A stretch of 64,000 bases of DNA from Mycobacterium sp. DL99 (lineage in GTDB: Bacteria; Actinomycetota; Actinomycetes; Mycobacteriales; Mycobacteriaceae): positions 1,269,672 to 1,333,671 of the forward strand of contig NZ_SJOM01000007.1 of the NCBI RefSeq assembly GCF_004762045.1, written 5' to 3'. Shown here piece after piece: positions 1-7,687 of the stretch (its first letter is position 1; every line of letters begins with the position of its first letter). Made by a program: the position numbers and the translations under genes. The notes below the pieces were generated by a model. The model was not told the origin of the DNA. It worked only from the letters and a program-made list of their open reading frames with translations, and searched no databases.

Positions 1-72
1 TATTGCAGACGTAAGTCTCGTTTGTTTGATACTGGTGGGAGCTAGGCCGCTGTGTAAGAAGCCAAAAATTGG

Positions 73-1290
73 TCAGTGCTGTTGCAGCAGCGAGCGGCCG
101 CGTTTGCGCAGCTCGTCAACGCTGGTGACGCCGAGAAGTGCCAGAGTCCGGCTGAATTGATCCGACAACAGCCCGATCGCCTTGTCGACACCGGCTCCGC
201 CGCCGGCGACCAGACCCCACAAGTAGGGGCGGCCGATGAACGCCGCATCGGCGCCCAGGGCCAGGGCGGTGGCGATGTCGGCGCCGTGGCGCACCCCGGA
301 GTCGACGAAGATGGCGAAGTCTGAGCCGGCAGCGTCGCGTACGGGTGCAACGAGATCGATTGGCGCGACCGTACGGTCGAGTTGGCGACCGCCGTGGTTG
401 GACAGGTGCACTCCGTCGATGCCCAGATCGTGGGCGCGGATGGCGTCCTCCGGGCCGAGCGGACCTTTAAGCACCACGGGTCCGGGCCACAGATCGCGGA
501 TGCGAGCCAGGTCTTGCCACGACACCGATGGGTCGAACTGCTTGGTGATGTTCTCGATGGTGTAGCCCTCGCCGCCGGTGCCACTGGTGACGTTGGCGAA
601 CTCCAGTGCCGGGCTGGCCAGCATCTTCGTCCAGTACCCCGGGCGCAGGCCGATGTCGACGAGACCCTTGAGGGTCATCTGCGGGGGGATTGTCAGGCCG
701 TTGCGCACGTCGCGGACCCGGTAGCCCGAGACGGCGGTGTCGACGGCGATCTCCAGTACCCGGTAACCGGCGGAGGCTGCGCGCGTCACCAGTTGCGCGG
801 TGAGGTCGCGGTCCTTCCAGATGTACAGCTGAAACCATCGGTCGGTGTCGCCGGCTCCGCGATGAGCGGCCAAGTCCTCCAGGGAGGTCGAGGCCATCGT
901 GGACAGCACATAGGGGATCCCGGCGCGGCCGGCGGCGCCGGCGACCGCGGGCTCGCCCAGAGCCGAGATCATCCGTGTGTAGCCGGTGGGTGCCAGACCC
1001 AGCGGCATTGTGCTGTGTTGGCCGAGCAGTGTGGTCGATGTATCGACGTTGGCGACGTCGATCAGCACGCTGGGGGTGAACTGCCAGCGCCGGAAGGCCG
1101 CGACGTTGTTGGCCAGACTCAGTTCTTCGTCGGCGCCCCCGTCGACGTAGTCGGCAACGGGGCGTGGCAGTCGTCGGCGCGAAAGCCGGTGCAGATCCTC
1201 GATGGTCCTGCAGGCGTCCAGCCGGGCGGTGCGGCGATCGATTTGTGGCGGCTTGACCTGAATGAGGGCGCGTACCTCGCGGGCCTTCAT
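73..1290 (-). CDS. FMN-dependent alpha-hydroxy-acid oxidase/dehydrogenase (LldD/glycolate oxidase family)
   Basis: A 405-aa single-domain TIM-barrel flavoenzyme that should oxidise an L-2-hydroxy acid to the 2-keto acid. Visible active-site residues are Y48 in DYVDGGADEE, Y156 in QLYIWKDR, K275 in VLKGPLGPEDA, and the catalytic H299 with R302 in LSNHGGRQLD. Length is normal for the family (about 380-410). It overlaps the upstream permease gene by four bases (ATGA), so the two are translationally coupled. The substrate cannot be read from sequence; L-lactate, mandelate or a sulfonated or hydroxylated C3 acid are all possible. The neighbourhood of dehydrogenases suggests that it removes a 2-hydroxy acid produced by them. 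The family call is firm and the substrate is open. Confidence 0.9.
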   Translation of the reverse strand: MKAREVRALIQVKPPQIDRRTARLDACRTIEDLHRLSRRRLPRPVADYVDGGADEELSLANNVAAFRRWQFTPSVLIDVANVDTSTTLLGQHSTMPLGLAPTGYTRMISALGEPAVAGAAGRAGIPYVLSTMASTSLEDLAAHRGAGDTDRWFQLYIWKDRDLTAQLVTRAASAGYRVLEIAVDTAVSGYRVRDVRNGLTIPPQMTLKGLVDIGLRPGYWTKMLASPALEFANVTSGTGGEGYTIENITKQFDPSVSWQDLARIRDLWPGPVVLKGPLGPEDAIRAHDLGIDGVHLSNHGGRQLDRTVAPIDLVAPVRDAAGSDFAIFVDSGVRHGADIATALALGADAAFIGRPYLWGLVAGGGAGVDKAIGLLSDQFSRTLALLGVTSVDELRKRGRSLLQQH

Positions 1291-2729
1291 GCCGGTGTGG
1301 CTTCCTGTTCGTCGGCCATCGCGTCGGCCTGCGGGCTAGGCGTGGACGGGATGGCGTAGGTGGGTTCGGGGTAGTTGGCGCGTGTCGGGAATTTCTTCAT
1401 GAGGAAGATGTAGAGGCCGCCGGCAATGAAGATGCCGAGGATCCAGGAGATGTCGGCGCCGCCAAGCGCAGTGGCGATCGGGCCGGTGTAGAAGGGGCTG
1501 GCGATGAACGGGATCTCGACAATGATGCCGACAAGGTAGGCGGTCATCGCGCGCCAGTCCACACCGCCGTAGTGCCCGTGCGGCTTGAACATGTCGTCGA
1601 TGCTGTAGCGCTCCTTGCGTATGACGTAGAAGTCGGCCAAGTTGATCGAGGTCCACGGGATCAGGAAGTAAGCCAGCAGCAGGATGAAGTTGCTGAAGTT
1701 GATCAGGAAGTTGTCCTTGCCGAGGATGCCGATCGTCGTGGCCACCGCGGCCACGGCCACGATCAGCCCCACGCGCATCGACGGGGAAACCTTCATCTTG
1801 AACACCGAGTTGAGCACCGTGCTGGTCGACATGAACATGCCGTAGACGTTCAGGGAGTTCACTCCGATGACGCCGGCGATGATGATCAGGAAGAACAACG
1901 CGTGCCACCCGGCAGCCTGGGCGACGATGAAGTCCACCGATCCGCCATCGAATGCATCGGCGGCGACGGCGGTCGCGGTGGCGCCGAAGGCGAACATGAA
2001 CGTCGTCGACAGCACCGCGCCGGCGTAGGTGTACCAGAATGCGGCGCGTACCGAGGTGTCGGCGGGCAGGTAGCGCGAATAGTCGGCAACGTAGGGTGCG
2101 TACGTCAGCTGCCAGGTGGCCGCGATCGCGGCGGCGGCCAGGAACAGCGCCCAGGAGAAGTCGTTCATCGTCCATACCGCGGCGAGGTCGTTGGCCGTCA
2201 CCAGCCGGTAGCTCAGATAGAGGAAGGCCAGGCCGCTGATCACCGAGAGCCATTTCTCGGCGGCGTGAATAAGGCGGTACCCGACGATGGCCAGCGTGGC
2301 GGTGACGACCACGACGACGATGATCGAGGCGTCGATATTGACGCCGGTCAGGCTGGAGAAGGCGGCTCCGCCCTGCACGGCGGTGGTGGCGAAGTAGCCG
2401 ATGTACATCAGGAGCACCAGAATGAGCGGCAGCACGGCACCGTAGAAGCCGAACTGGGCGCGCGACTGGATCATCTGCGGAATGCCGAGGATGGGGCCTT
2501 GCGCGGAATGCAGGGCCATGAAGACCGCGCCGATGAGGTTGCCGACCAGGCTAGCCAGCAGCGCCCACGGTAGCGACAGGCCGATGGCGACGGAGATGGC
2601 GCCGGCGGCGATCGCGGTGACTTGCAGGTTGGCGCCAAACCAAAGGGTGAACAGGCTGCGGACCCGTCCGTGTCGCTCGTGATGAGGCACGTACTCGATC
2701 GAGCGCTGCTCGGGGTTGAGGATGGACAT
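1287..2729 (-). CDS. NCS1-family (purine-cytosine permease type) transporter
   Basis: A 480-aa integral membrane protein with about 12 hydrophobic segments spread over the whole length, typical of PF02133 proton or sodium symporters for nucleobases, hydantoins and related small polar compounds. The N-terminal cytoplasmic stretch is short and the C-terminus is hydrophilic and acidic. It is the first gene of a two-gene unit with the FMN oxidase, which starts within its stop codon. A strong hairpin separates it from the HisD-like gene upstream, so it probably has its own promoter in the 140-bp gap. I infer that it imports the substrate of this catabolic island, which need not be a nucleobase. 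Confidence 0.85.
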   Translation of the reverse strand: MSILNPEQRSIEYVPHHERHGRVRSLFTLWFGANLQVTAIAAGAISVAIGLSLPWALLASLVGNLIGAVFMALHSAQGPILGIPQMIQSRAQFGFYGAVLPLILVLLMYIGYFATTAVQGGAAFSSLTGVNIDASIIVVVVVTATLAIVGYRLIHAAEKWLSVISGLAFLYLSYRLVTANDLAAVWTMNDFSWALFLAAAAIAATWQLTYAPYVADYSRYLPADTSVRAAFWYTYAGAVLSTTFMFAFGATATAVAADAFDGGSVDFIVAQAAGWHALFFLIIIAGVIGVNSLNVYGMFMSTSTVLNSVFKMKVSPSMRVGLIVAVAAVATTIGILGKDNFLINFSNFILLLAYFLIPWTSINLADFYVIRKERYSIDDMFKPHGHYGGVDWRAMTAYLVGIIVEIPFIASPFYTGPIATALGGADISWILGIFIAGGLYIFLMKKFPTRANYPEPTYAIPSTPSPQADAMADEQEATPA

Positions 2730-2820
2730 GGTGTGTGGTCCCTTCGGTGCGCCCGCGGGCTATCGGGGAAGTGGTGTGAAAAGGCAAGTGGGATAGCACA
2801 ATTTGAGTTGTGGGAGAGGT

Positions 2821-2866
2821 GACCTCCGTGAGCCGCGGGGAGGACCGGGCCGGGCTCACGGAGGTC
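2821..2866 (-). terminator. Hairpin terminator after the HisD-like gene
   Basis: Perfect 14-bp inverted repeat (GACCTCCGTGAGCC at 2821-2834 and its complement at 2853-2866) with an 18-nt loop, placed seven bases past the HisD-like stop codon. There is no U-tract, as is usual for mycobacterial terminators. It isolates the HisD-like gene from the permease/oxidase pair. Confidence 0.75.
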
Positions 2867-2872
2867 GGCCTG

Positions 2873-4210
2873 TCAGTGCCGGTTCAGTCGGCGGGTGACG
2901 GCGAACTCGTGGGCGGGGAAGCCCTCGTGGCGGGTGAAGGCGATCACCGTGTCCGACATCCGTTTGAGCGCCTCGGGCGTGGACTTTGCCACAGCGGTGC
3001 GCTTGCGGAAGGCGTCGGCGGTGACGCCGCTGCTGACCTTGGCGTAGCCGCTGGTGGGCAGCGCGGCGGGGCAGCCGATGATGAAGTTGGCCATCGACAC
3101 CGTGGTGTGTTGACCGATAAGGATTTCTCCGGCATCCACCAGCAGGTCCAGGGCGTGGTCTTCGTCGCGGACGGCGATCTGCATGTGCTCGGGGGCGAAC
3201 GCGTTGGCGACTTCGGCGGATTCCTCGACTGATGTGGTCAGGACGGCGCCGCCGTTCTTGCCCAGTGCCTGACGGGCGTACTCGGCGCGGTTGTCGGGCA
3301 GATCGAGCAGCTGCTTGGCGACCTCGACCTGGACCGCGTCGATGAGGGCCTGGCTGTCGGTGACGAACACGCTCGTGGAATCGGCGCCGTGCTCGGCCTC
3401 GTTGAGCAGGTCGGCGGCCAGCAGGTACGGGTCAGCGGAGTCGTCGGCCAGGATCAGTGACTCGCTGGGACCCAGCAGCATCACGCTGACGGTGCCGTAG
3501 CGCTGCACCTCGACCTGGGCGCAGGTGACCGGCGGGCTGCCAGGTCCGCAGACCTTGTGGACCTGCGGCACGCTCTCGGTGCCGAACGCCAATGCGGCGA
3601 TACCGGCCGGACCGTTGGCGCGGAACACGTCGTGGATGCCCAATTCGTCGGCCACGACCAGAACGGCCGGGTCGACCTCTCCGTCCCCGCCGGGGATGGG
3701 CGGCACGACCACGGCGATCTTCTGCACACCTGCCACCACCGCTGGGGCGCCCAGCTGAGCCATCACCGACGGGTAGGAGCCCTTGCCGCTGGGCACGAAC
3801 AACCCGGCGCTGGCGATCGGGGTCACCTTCTCGCCGACCATCAGACCCGGCTCGCTTTCGAAGCTCCAGTCGCCGTGAGCGGTGAGCTGTTCGTTGAACG
3901 ACTTCAGGTGTGCCAGGAGGTCCCGGATCGCGGTGAGCAGTTCGGGGCTGATCTTCTCCCGTGCCGCGGCGAATTCTTCGGGCGAAACCCGGATGCGATC
4001 CGGGGTGATGGAGATCTTGTCCCATTTTTCCAGGGCGCGGATCAGGCCGGCGTCACCGTTCTGGCGGACGTCTTCGATGATTTCCAACACGCCTTCGCGC
4101 AGGTTGGGGTCGAAGATCTTGGCGCTGCCGCGGTCGATGAGATCGGCCCGGTCTGCGGTCGACATCTCCTGCCAGAGGCCGCGCTCGAGGATGGGGCGGT
4201 CGGTTGACAT
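2873..4210 (-). CDS. Histidinol-dehydrogenase-like NAD-dependent alcohol dehydrogenase, probably not a true HisD
   Basis: A 445-aa member of the HisD superfamily (zinc-dependent oxidation of an alcohol to an acid). EAEHG (271-275), APEH (339-342) and the C-terminal H434 are kept. The substrate-loop motif GDYASGTNHVLPT of true HisD reads ANFIIGCPAALPT at 374-386, so the zinc-ligand Asp becomes Asn and the histidinol-contacting His becomes Ala. This pattern, plus the setting among an SDR, an MDR and an IclR regulator, points to a catabolic paralogue. The best-known precedent is HpsN, the sulfopropanediol 3-dehydrogenase. The start at 4210 (MSTDRP) gives normal family length; in-frame ATGs at 4216 and 4225 are also possible, and longer extensions lie in the operator region. 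Substrate is unknown. Confidence 0.8.
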   Translation of the reverse strand: MSTDRPILERGLWQEMSTADRADLIDRGSAKIFDPNLREGVLEIIEDVRQNGDAGLIRALEKWDKISITPDRIRVSPEEFAAAREKISPELLTAIRDLLAHLKSFNEQLTAHGDWSFESEPGLMVGEKVTPIASAGLFVPSGKGSYPSVMAQLGAPAVVAGVQKIAVVVPPIPGGDGEVDPAVLVVADELGIHDVFRANGPAGIAALAFGTESVPQVHKVCGPGSPPVTCAQVEVQRYGTVSVMLLGPSESLILADDSADPYLLAADLLNEAEHGADSTSVFVTDSQALIDAVQVEVAKQLLDLPDNRAEYARQALGKNGGAVLTTSVEESAEVANAFAPEHMQIAVRDEDHALDLLVDAGEILIGQHTTVSMANFIIGCPAALPTSGYAKVSSGVTADAFRKRTAVAKSTPEALKRMSDTVIAFTRHEGFPAHEFAVTRRLNRH

Positions 4211-4269
4211 GTGCATGACTCCCATTGGTTCGGTGACTGTAGGTGAGGCAAGCGTCACACTCGCCGCAC

Positions 4270-4305
4270 GTCTTGTATACGAGACATTGATCTGTAATGC
4301 AAGAC
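4270..4305. promoter_or_regulatory. Tandem palindromic operator, probable IclR binding sites (hisD-like promoter)
   Basis: GTCTTGTATACGAGAC (4270-4285) is a near-perfect palindrome (7 of 8 arm positions). A second, weaker copy follows at 4290-4305 (ATCTGTAATGCAAGAC), centred 20 bp away, about two helical turns. The same 16-mer recurs before the MDR gene and before iclR. It lies about 60-95 bp upstream of the HisD-like start. Confidence 0.6.
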
Positions 4306-4359
4306 TCGACGACGGATCGGGGAACATTCTGAAGGGGTTGGAATGCGGCGGGACGCGAA

Positions 4360-4394
4360 CCGCCAGGCGCGCGCCGGATGCGCGGGCCTGGCGG
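4360..4394 (-). terminator. Hairpin terminator after the SDR gene
   Basis: Perfect 9-bp stem CCGCCAGGC (4360-4368) / GCCTGGCGG (4386-4394), 17-nt loop, just beyond the SDR stop codon at 4408. It probably ends the MDR-SDR transcript before the hisD-like promoter. Confidence 0.6.
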
Positions 4395-4407
4395 GCAACA
4401 GCGTCGT

Positions 4408-5142
4408 CTAGATGTTGCTGGCCCCGGCGATCGGAATAGTCGCACCGCTGAGGAACGGGGCCTGGTTGGCGAGCAGGAAGGCCACGGTGGCGCCGATGTC
4501 GGCGGCTTCGCCGAATCTGCCCGCCGGTATGCGGGCCAGCAGCTCAGCCCGGACCTGTGGATCGTCGAGGTACTGGGCGGTCATGTTGGTGCGGAAATAA
4601 CCCGGGCACACGCACGTGACGCACAGGCCGTCGGTACTCCACTCCTGGGCCAAGGTGCTCGCCAGCGCGGCCGCGGCGGCCTTGCTGGCGTTGTAGTCGG
4701 CGAAGTGCGCTTCGGGTCGCATCGCGTTGACCGAGGCGTTGACGACGATGGCCCCCGGCCGGGTCAGGACGCGGTGCGCGGCCTGGGCTCCGTGCAGGAT
4801 GCCGAGCACGTTGACGTCGAGTACCCGGCGAAAGGTCGCAGGATCAAGCTGCTCGGCGGGTTTACCCTCCCCGTCGATCCCGGCATTCAGGAAAACTCCG
4901 TCGAGCCCTCCGAACGCTGTCGCGGCGTCGTCAAACGTCTGATGGACGGCCGCGGCATCCGCGGCATCGCAGATGCTGCCGCCGGCAGCGCCACGTCCGA
5001 GGGCGGCGGCGACGGACTGTTCGCTGGTACCGGTCACCCACACCTGGTGGCCTTCGGCGCTGAGGTACTGGGCGCACATGTCGCCGATGCCGCTGGTGCC
5101 GCCGGTGATCAGGTAGCGCCGTGGAGTGGTCATGCGGTGCAC
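4408..5142 (-). CDS. Short-chain dehydrogenase/reductase (SDR)
   Basis: A 244-aa classical SDR. The N-terminal cofactor motif is TGGTSGIGDM (residues 13-22), an NAG-type motif reads LNAGIDG, and the catalytic Tyr-Lys pair is in YNASKAA. It oxidises or reduces a secondary alcohol/ketone with NAD(P). Its start lies 13 bp inside the upstream MDR gene, so the two form one operon. In known diol-degradation clusters an SDR and an MDR interconvert stereoisomers ahead of a HisD-like enzyme; that role is an inference here. Confidence 0.9.
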   Translation of the reverse strand: MHRMTTPRRYLITGGTSGIGDMCAQYLSAEGHQVWVTGTSEQSVAAALGRGAAGGSICDAADAAAVHQTFDDAATAFGGLDGVFLNAGIDGEGKPAEQLDPATFRRVLDVNVLGILHGAQAAHRVLTRPGAIVVNASVNAMRPEAHFADYNASKAAAAALASTLAQEWSTDGLCVTCVCPGYFRTNMTAQYLDDPQVRAELLARIPAGRFGEAADIGATVAFLLANQAPFLSGATIPIAGASNI

Positions 5143-6143
5143 CGAATCAGGACTTTGATGGCTTCTCGCATGCCACCGTCGGTCATGAAGGACGGGATCT
5201 CGGCGAGGTCGACGGTGTGGGTGACGATGGCGTTGTACCGCTCGGGCTTCTCGGCGAGGGCGGCGAGCGCCTCGTCGACGTGGTGGTCGTCGAATCCGAC
5301 GCTGCCCACGACGTGCAGGCTGTGCTCGACGATTGTGGCCGGCAACACGGTGGCCGATGCGTGGCCCAGCGCGATGAGCAGAATGGAGCCGCCGAACGCG
5401 GTGGCGGCGATGGCGGTCTCCAAAGAGCCGTCATAACCTGCGGCATCGATCACCACGGAGTACCGGTCCGTCCCGGTCAGTACTCCGACGCGAGCACCCT
5501 GGGTGTGCGCCAGCTCGGCGCGTAGGGCGTTCGGCTCGACCACGGTGACGGCGGCGTGCGGCCACCGGCGTGCGACCTCGGCGTGGGCCAGCGCCCCGAT
5601 CGGACCGTAACCGAGAATGCCCACGGTCTCGGGGTGGTCGACGGGAATCTGGTCGATGGCGCACATGACGACGGCCAGCGGCTCGGCCAGCACGGCATCG
5701 GCCGTGCTCAGACCGGGCGGCACGCGATAGAGGCTGTCGCCGGGGATCACCATGGCCCCGGCGTAGCCGCCAGGTCGGGCTTCGCCGAGCCATTGGAGAT
5801 CCTCGGCCAAGCGGTCGGATTGCTGGCGGCCATCGACGACACGACACGGTATCCGTGAATCGGCCACCACCGCTTCGCCCGCGGCGAAGCTCGCATGCCG
5901 CGACTGGCGCACCCGCCCGGCCACTTCGTGCCCCAACGTGGCCGGCCAGTAGGCCACCCAGTCACCCGTCTGCAGCACGTGCAGGTCCGATCCGCAGATC
6001 CCGGCATAGTCGACGTCAACGAGGACGTCACCGTCGGCCAGGTCGGTCAGCTCGCGCGTGCCGACGCTCAGGGACAAGTTCTCGCCCAATAGCAAGGCTG
6101 TGGTTTGCGCCGGCCCGCCACCGGGATCTGTGATCCAAGACAT
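5130..6143 (-). CDS. Zinc-type medium-chain alcohol dehydrogenase (MDR)
   Basis: A 337-aa MDR protein. Catalytic zinc motifs CGSD and GHE are present near residues 50-75 and a Rossmann motif GYGPIG lies in the middle. The four-cysteine structural zinc lobe of classical ADHs is absent, as in sorbitol/threonine dehydrogenase relatives. It is the first gene of the MDR-SDR operon. The ATG is only two bases from a palindromic operator (6146-6161), which leaves no room for a Shine-Dalgarno site; the mRNA may be leaderless, or the true start may be internal. Substrate unknown; probably a polyol or diol. Confidence 0.85.
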   Translation of the reverse strand: MSWITDPGGGPAQTTALLLGENLSLSVGTRELTDLADGDVLVDVDYAGICGSDLHVLQTGDWVAYWPATLGHEVAGRVRQSRHASFAAGEAVVADSRIPCRVVDGRQQSDRLAEDLQWLGEARPGGYAGAMVIPGDSLYRVPPGLSTADAVLAEPLAVVMCAIDQIPVDHPETVGILGYGPIGALAHAEVARRWPHAAVTVVEPNALRAELAHTQGARVGVLTGTDRYSVVIDAAGYDGSLETAIAATAFGGSILLIALGHASATVLPATIVEHSLHVVGSVGFDDHHVDEALAALAEKPERYNAIVTHTVDLAEIPSFMTDGGMREAIKVLIRCTA

Positions 6144-6145
6144 GA

Positions 6146-6161
6146 GTCTTGATTACCAGAC
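6146..6161. promoter_or_regulatory. Palindromic operator abutting the MDR start codon
   Basis: GTCTTGATTACCAGAC, inside a longer imperfect dyad GAGTCT...AGACTC. It shares 13 of 16 bases with the site at 4270. Its position directly before the MDR ATG would let a bound repressor or activator control the MDR-SDR operon. Confidence 0.55.
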
Positions 6162-6209
6162 TCGGGGGCAAAGTGGAATGGCAAAGTGGAATAGCGTGCC
6201 CGGCGATGG

Positions 6210-7019
6210 TCAGGCGAGGCCGGAGGCGCCTCCATCGCCCGGCGCCTCATTCACCCGCGCGCCGAAGCTTTCCGAGAAGTCTGCTGCGGTAGCGACCACC
6301 GTCTTGGTGATCTCGGCAGCCTGTTCGGCTGTCTTGGTGGCCGACATGTACGCCACGCCGAGTGCCGCGACAGCGCGGCCGTCGCGAGTGAGCACGGGGC
6401 TGGCGATGCAGTCAATACCTGAGGTGGTGGTGCCCTGTTCGTGGGCGTAGCCGTGGGCGCGCACCTCGTGGAGCACCTCGCGCAGCGCCGACAACGAGGT
6501 TGGCCCCTCGCCTGTGCGCGACTGCCAGGCGTAGCCGTCATACAGCGTCGAGAGCTGCTCGACATCCAGACGGCTGAGGATGGCCCGGCCCACCGCGGTC
6601 AAATGTGCCGGTAGCCGCGAACCGACCTCGGTCACCAGTCGAACGCCGGGTGTCAGGGGCTCGCGCTTGTCCAGGTAGATGACGTCGGTGCCCTGCAGTA
6701 CGGCGAGGTGTGATGTTTCGTTGACAGCATTGGTCAAGGCGAGCATGTAGCGCTGGCCGGCGCGATGTAGTGGTCCTGACCGCATATAGGACGCGCCAAC
6801 CTCGAAGGCCGACACGCCCAGAGTCCAGGCTCGTTGATCGGGCCAGTACGAGACGAAGCGGCGTTCCCGCATGACGTTGAGCAGATGGTGGGTGGTGCTT
6901 TTCGGCAGGGACAGCGTCTCCGCGATCTCCATGGTCGCCATCGGAACTCCTCGTCGCGCAAGCAAGTCCAGCACGTCCATGACGCGCTCAGCTGACTTCA
7001 CGCGACTTGCCGTGGCCAC
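6210..7019 (-). CDS. IclR-family transcriptional regulator
   Basis: With a GTG start at 7019 the protein is 269 aa, the usual IclR size. The N-terminal winged helix (SAERVMDVLDLLARRG, then SLPKSTTHHLLNVM as the recognition helix) is followed by the IclR effector domain. A longer reading to 7127 would bury the palindrome at 7046-7061 in coding sequence, so I prefer the GTG, which has a purine-rich GAGAGGGGGA upstream. It is transcribed in the same direction as the catabolic genes it follows on the map, and the shared palindrome suggests autoregulation and control of the MDR and HisD-like promoters. The ligand is probably an intermediate of the pathway. Confidence 0.88.
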   Translation of the reverse strand: MATASRVKSAERVMDVLDLLARRGVPMATMEIAETLSLPKSTTHHLLNVMRERRFVSYWPDQRAWTLGVSAFEVGASYMRSGPLHRAGQRYMLALTNAVNETSHLAVLQGTDVIYLDKREPLTPGVRLVTEVGSRLPAHLTAVGRAILSRLDVEQLSTLYDGYAWQSRTGEGPTSLSALREVLHEVRAHGYAHEQGTTTSGIDCIASPVLTRDGRAVAALGVAYMSATKTAEQAAEITKTVVATAADFSESFGARVNEAPGDGGASGLA

Positions 7020-7045
7020 AGCCCGTCCCCCTCTCGCCCCTAGTC

Positions 7046-7061
7046 GTCTCGGATACAAGAC
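7046..7061. promoter_or_regulatory. Palindromic operator in the iclR promoter
   Basis: GTCTCGGATACAAGAC, the complement-strand version of the site at 4270 (15 of 16 bases). As at 4270, an ATCTGT half-site begins exactly 20 bp further on (7066). It ends 27 bp from the GTG chosen for iclR. Confidence 0.6.
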
Positions 7062-7257
7062 AACAATCTGTGGTAATAGGTTAGCCGACCTGGGCTCTGG
7101 CCCGTTCCCGGTGAATGAGCCCACCAAGTTCTAGAGTCCTGAGCGCGATTCACAGCTCACCCATAAGGCCAAGAGAGCGCTTAGCTAGCCCCTCGCCCTA
7201 CGTTGACCTCGCTCGAACCGATTCGTGGTTCGACGAAGCCGCAAGGAGGCGGTGAAG

Positions 7258-7539
7258 ATGAGCCCAATCAGGATGCGGTTCAGCGGCTTAGGTGTCGTAG
7301 CGGCTGCGCTGGCATCGTCGATCAGCAAAACGCAATCGACGAGTCGATGACGGCTGGGAACAACTAACGGATCTGGCACTTTGTGACTACCGACCGATCA
7401 CCGATCTTGCGCCGGCCAGATTGGTTGTCGCCTGGTCGCAGCAGTCCCGCTCCACTGCGGTCGCCGCATTCGTCAACTCTGCGACCGCCGTTGCCGCACG
7501 CGCACGAGGAGACAAACCACTCTCAAGGTCGTGGTGACC
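7258..7539 (+). pseudogene. Possible decayed small secreted protein gene
   Basis: AAGGAGG at 7243-7249 stands eight bases before ATG 7258. The reading begins with a signal-peptide-like stretch (MRFSGLGVVAAALASS) but stops after 30 codons. A neighbouring frame then stays open for about 65 codons with plausible codon use (from VDDGWEQLTDL to ARGDKPLSRSW, stop near 7539). This looks like one gene broken by an indel near 7330-7345. The rest of the 670-bp gap between iclR and rtcB holds only the operator at 7046-7061; I see nothing else in it. No family was recognised. Confidence 0.3.
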
Positions 7540-7687
7540 TGACAGTCTCTGTCCCAGGGGCCGCTCGTACCGGGGTTGCCGTCGCTCAGGCGTGGCGGTG
7601 AAATGCTGCCCCGGGGGCCTGATTGGTTTCAGCGGCCGCGCAGCCGTGGCTGATAATCGACTCGACACCGTCGGGAGAATCGACGTC

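Noticed and set aside
7..20. AGAC-GTAA-GTCT dyad and GTCTCG half-site at the left edge as a fourth IclR operator
   Set aside because: It does not fit the 16-bp consensus and lies downstream of the oxidase gene; the neighbouring gene is outside the window.
4211..4327. N-terminal extension of the HisD-like protein up to 4327
   Set aside because: It would run through the palindromic operators and adds residues not found in the family; starts at 4210-4225 are better.
4346..4365. T-arm-like string (complement reads GGTTCGCGTCCCGCC) that suggested a tRNA
   Set aside because: The five-base T-stem does not pair, and there is no acceptor, D or anticodon arm around it. The bases belong to the terminator hairpin region.
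7020..7127. Longer start for the IclR regulator
   Set aside because: It would place the conserved palindrome inside the gene and exceeds the normal family length; GTG 7019 has a purine-rich site.
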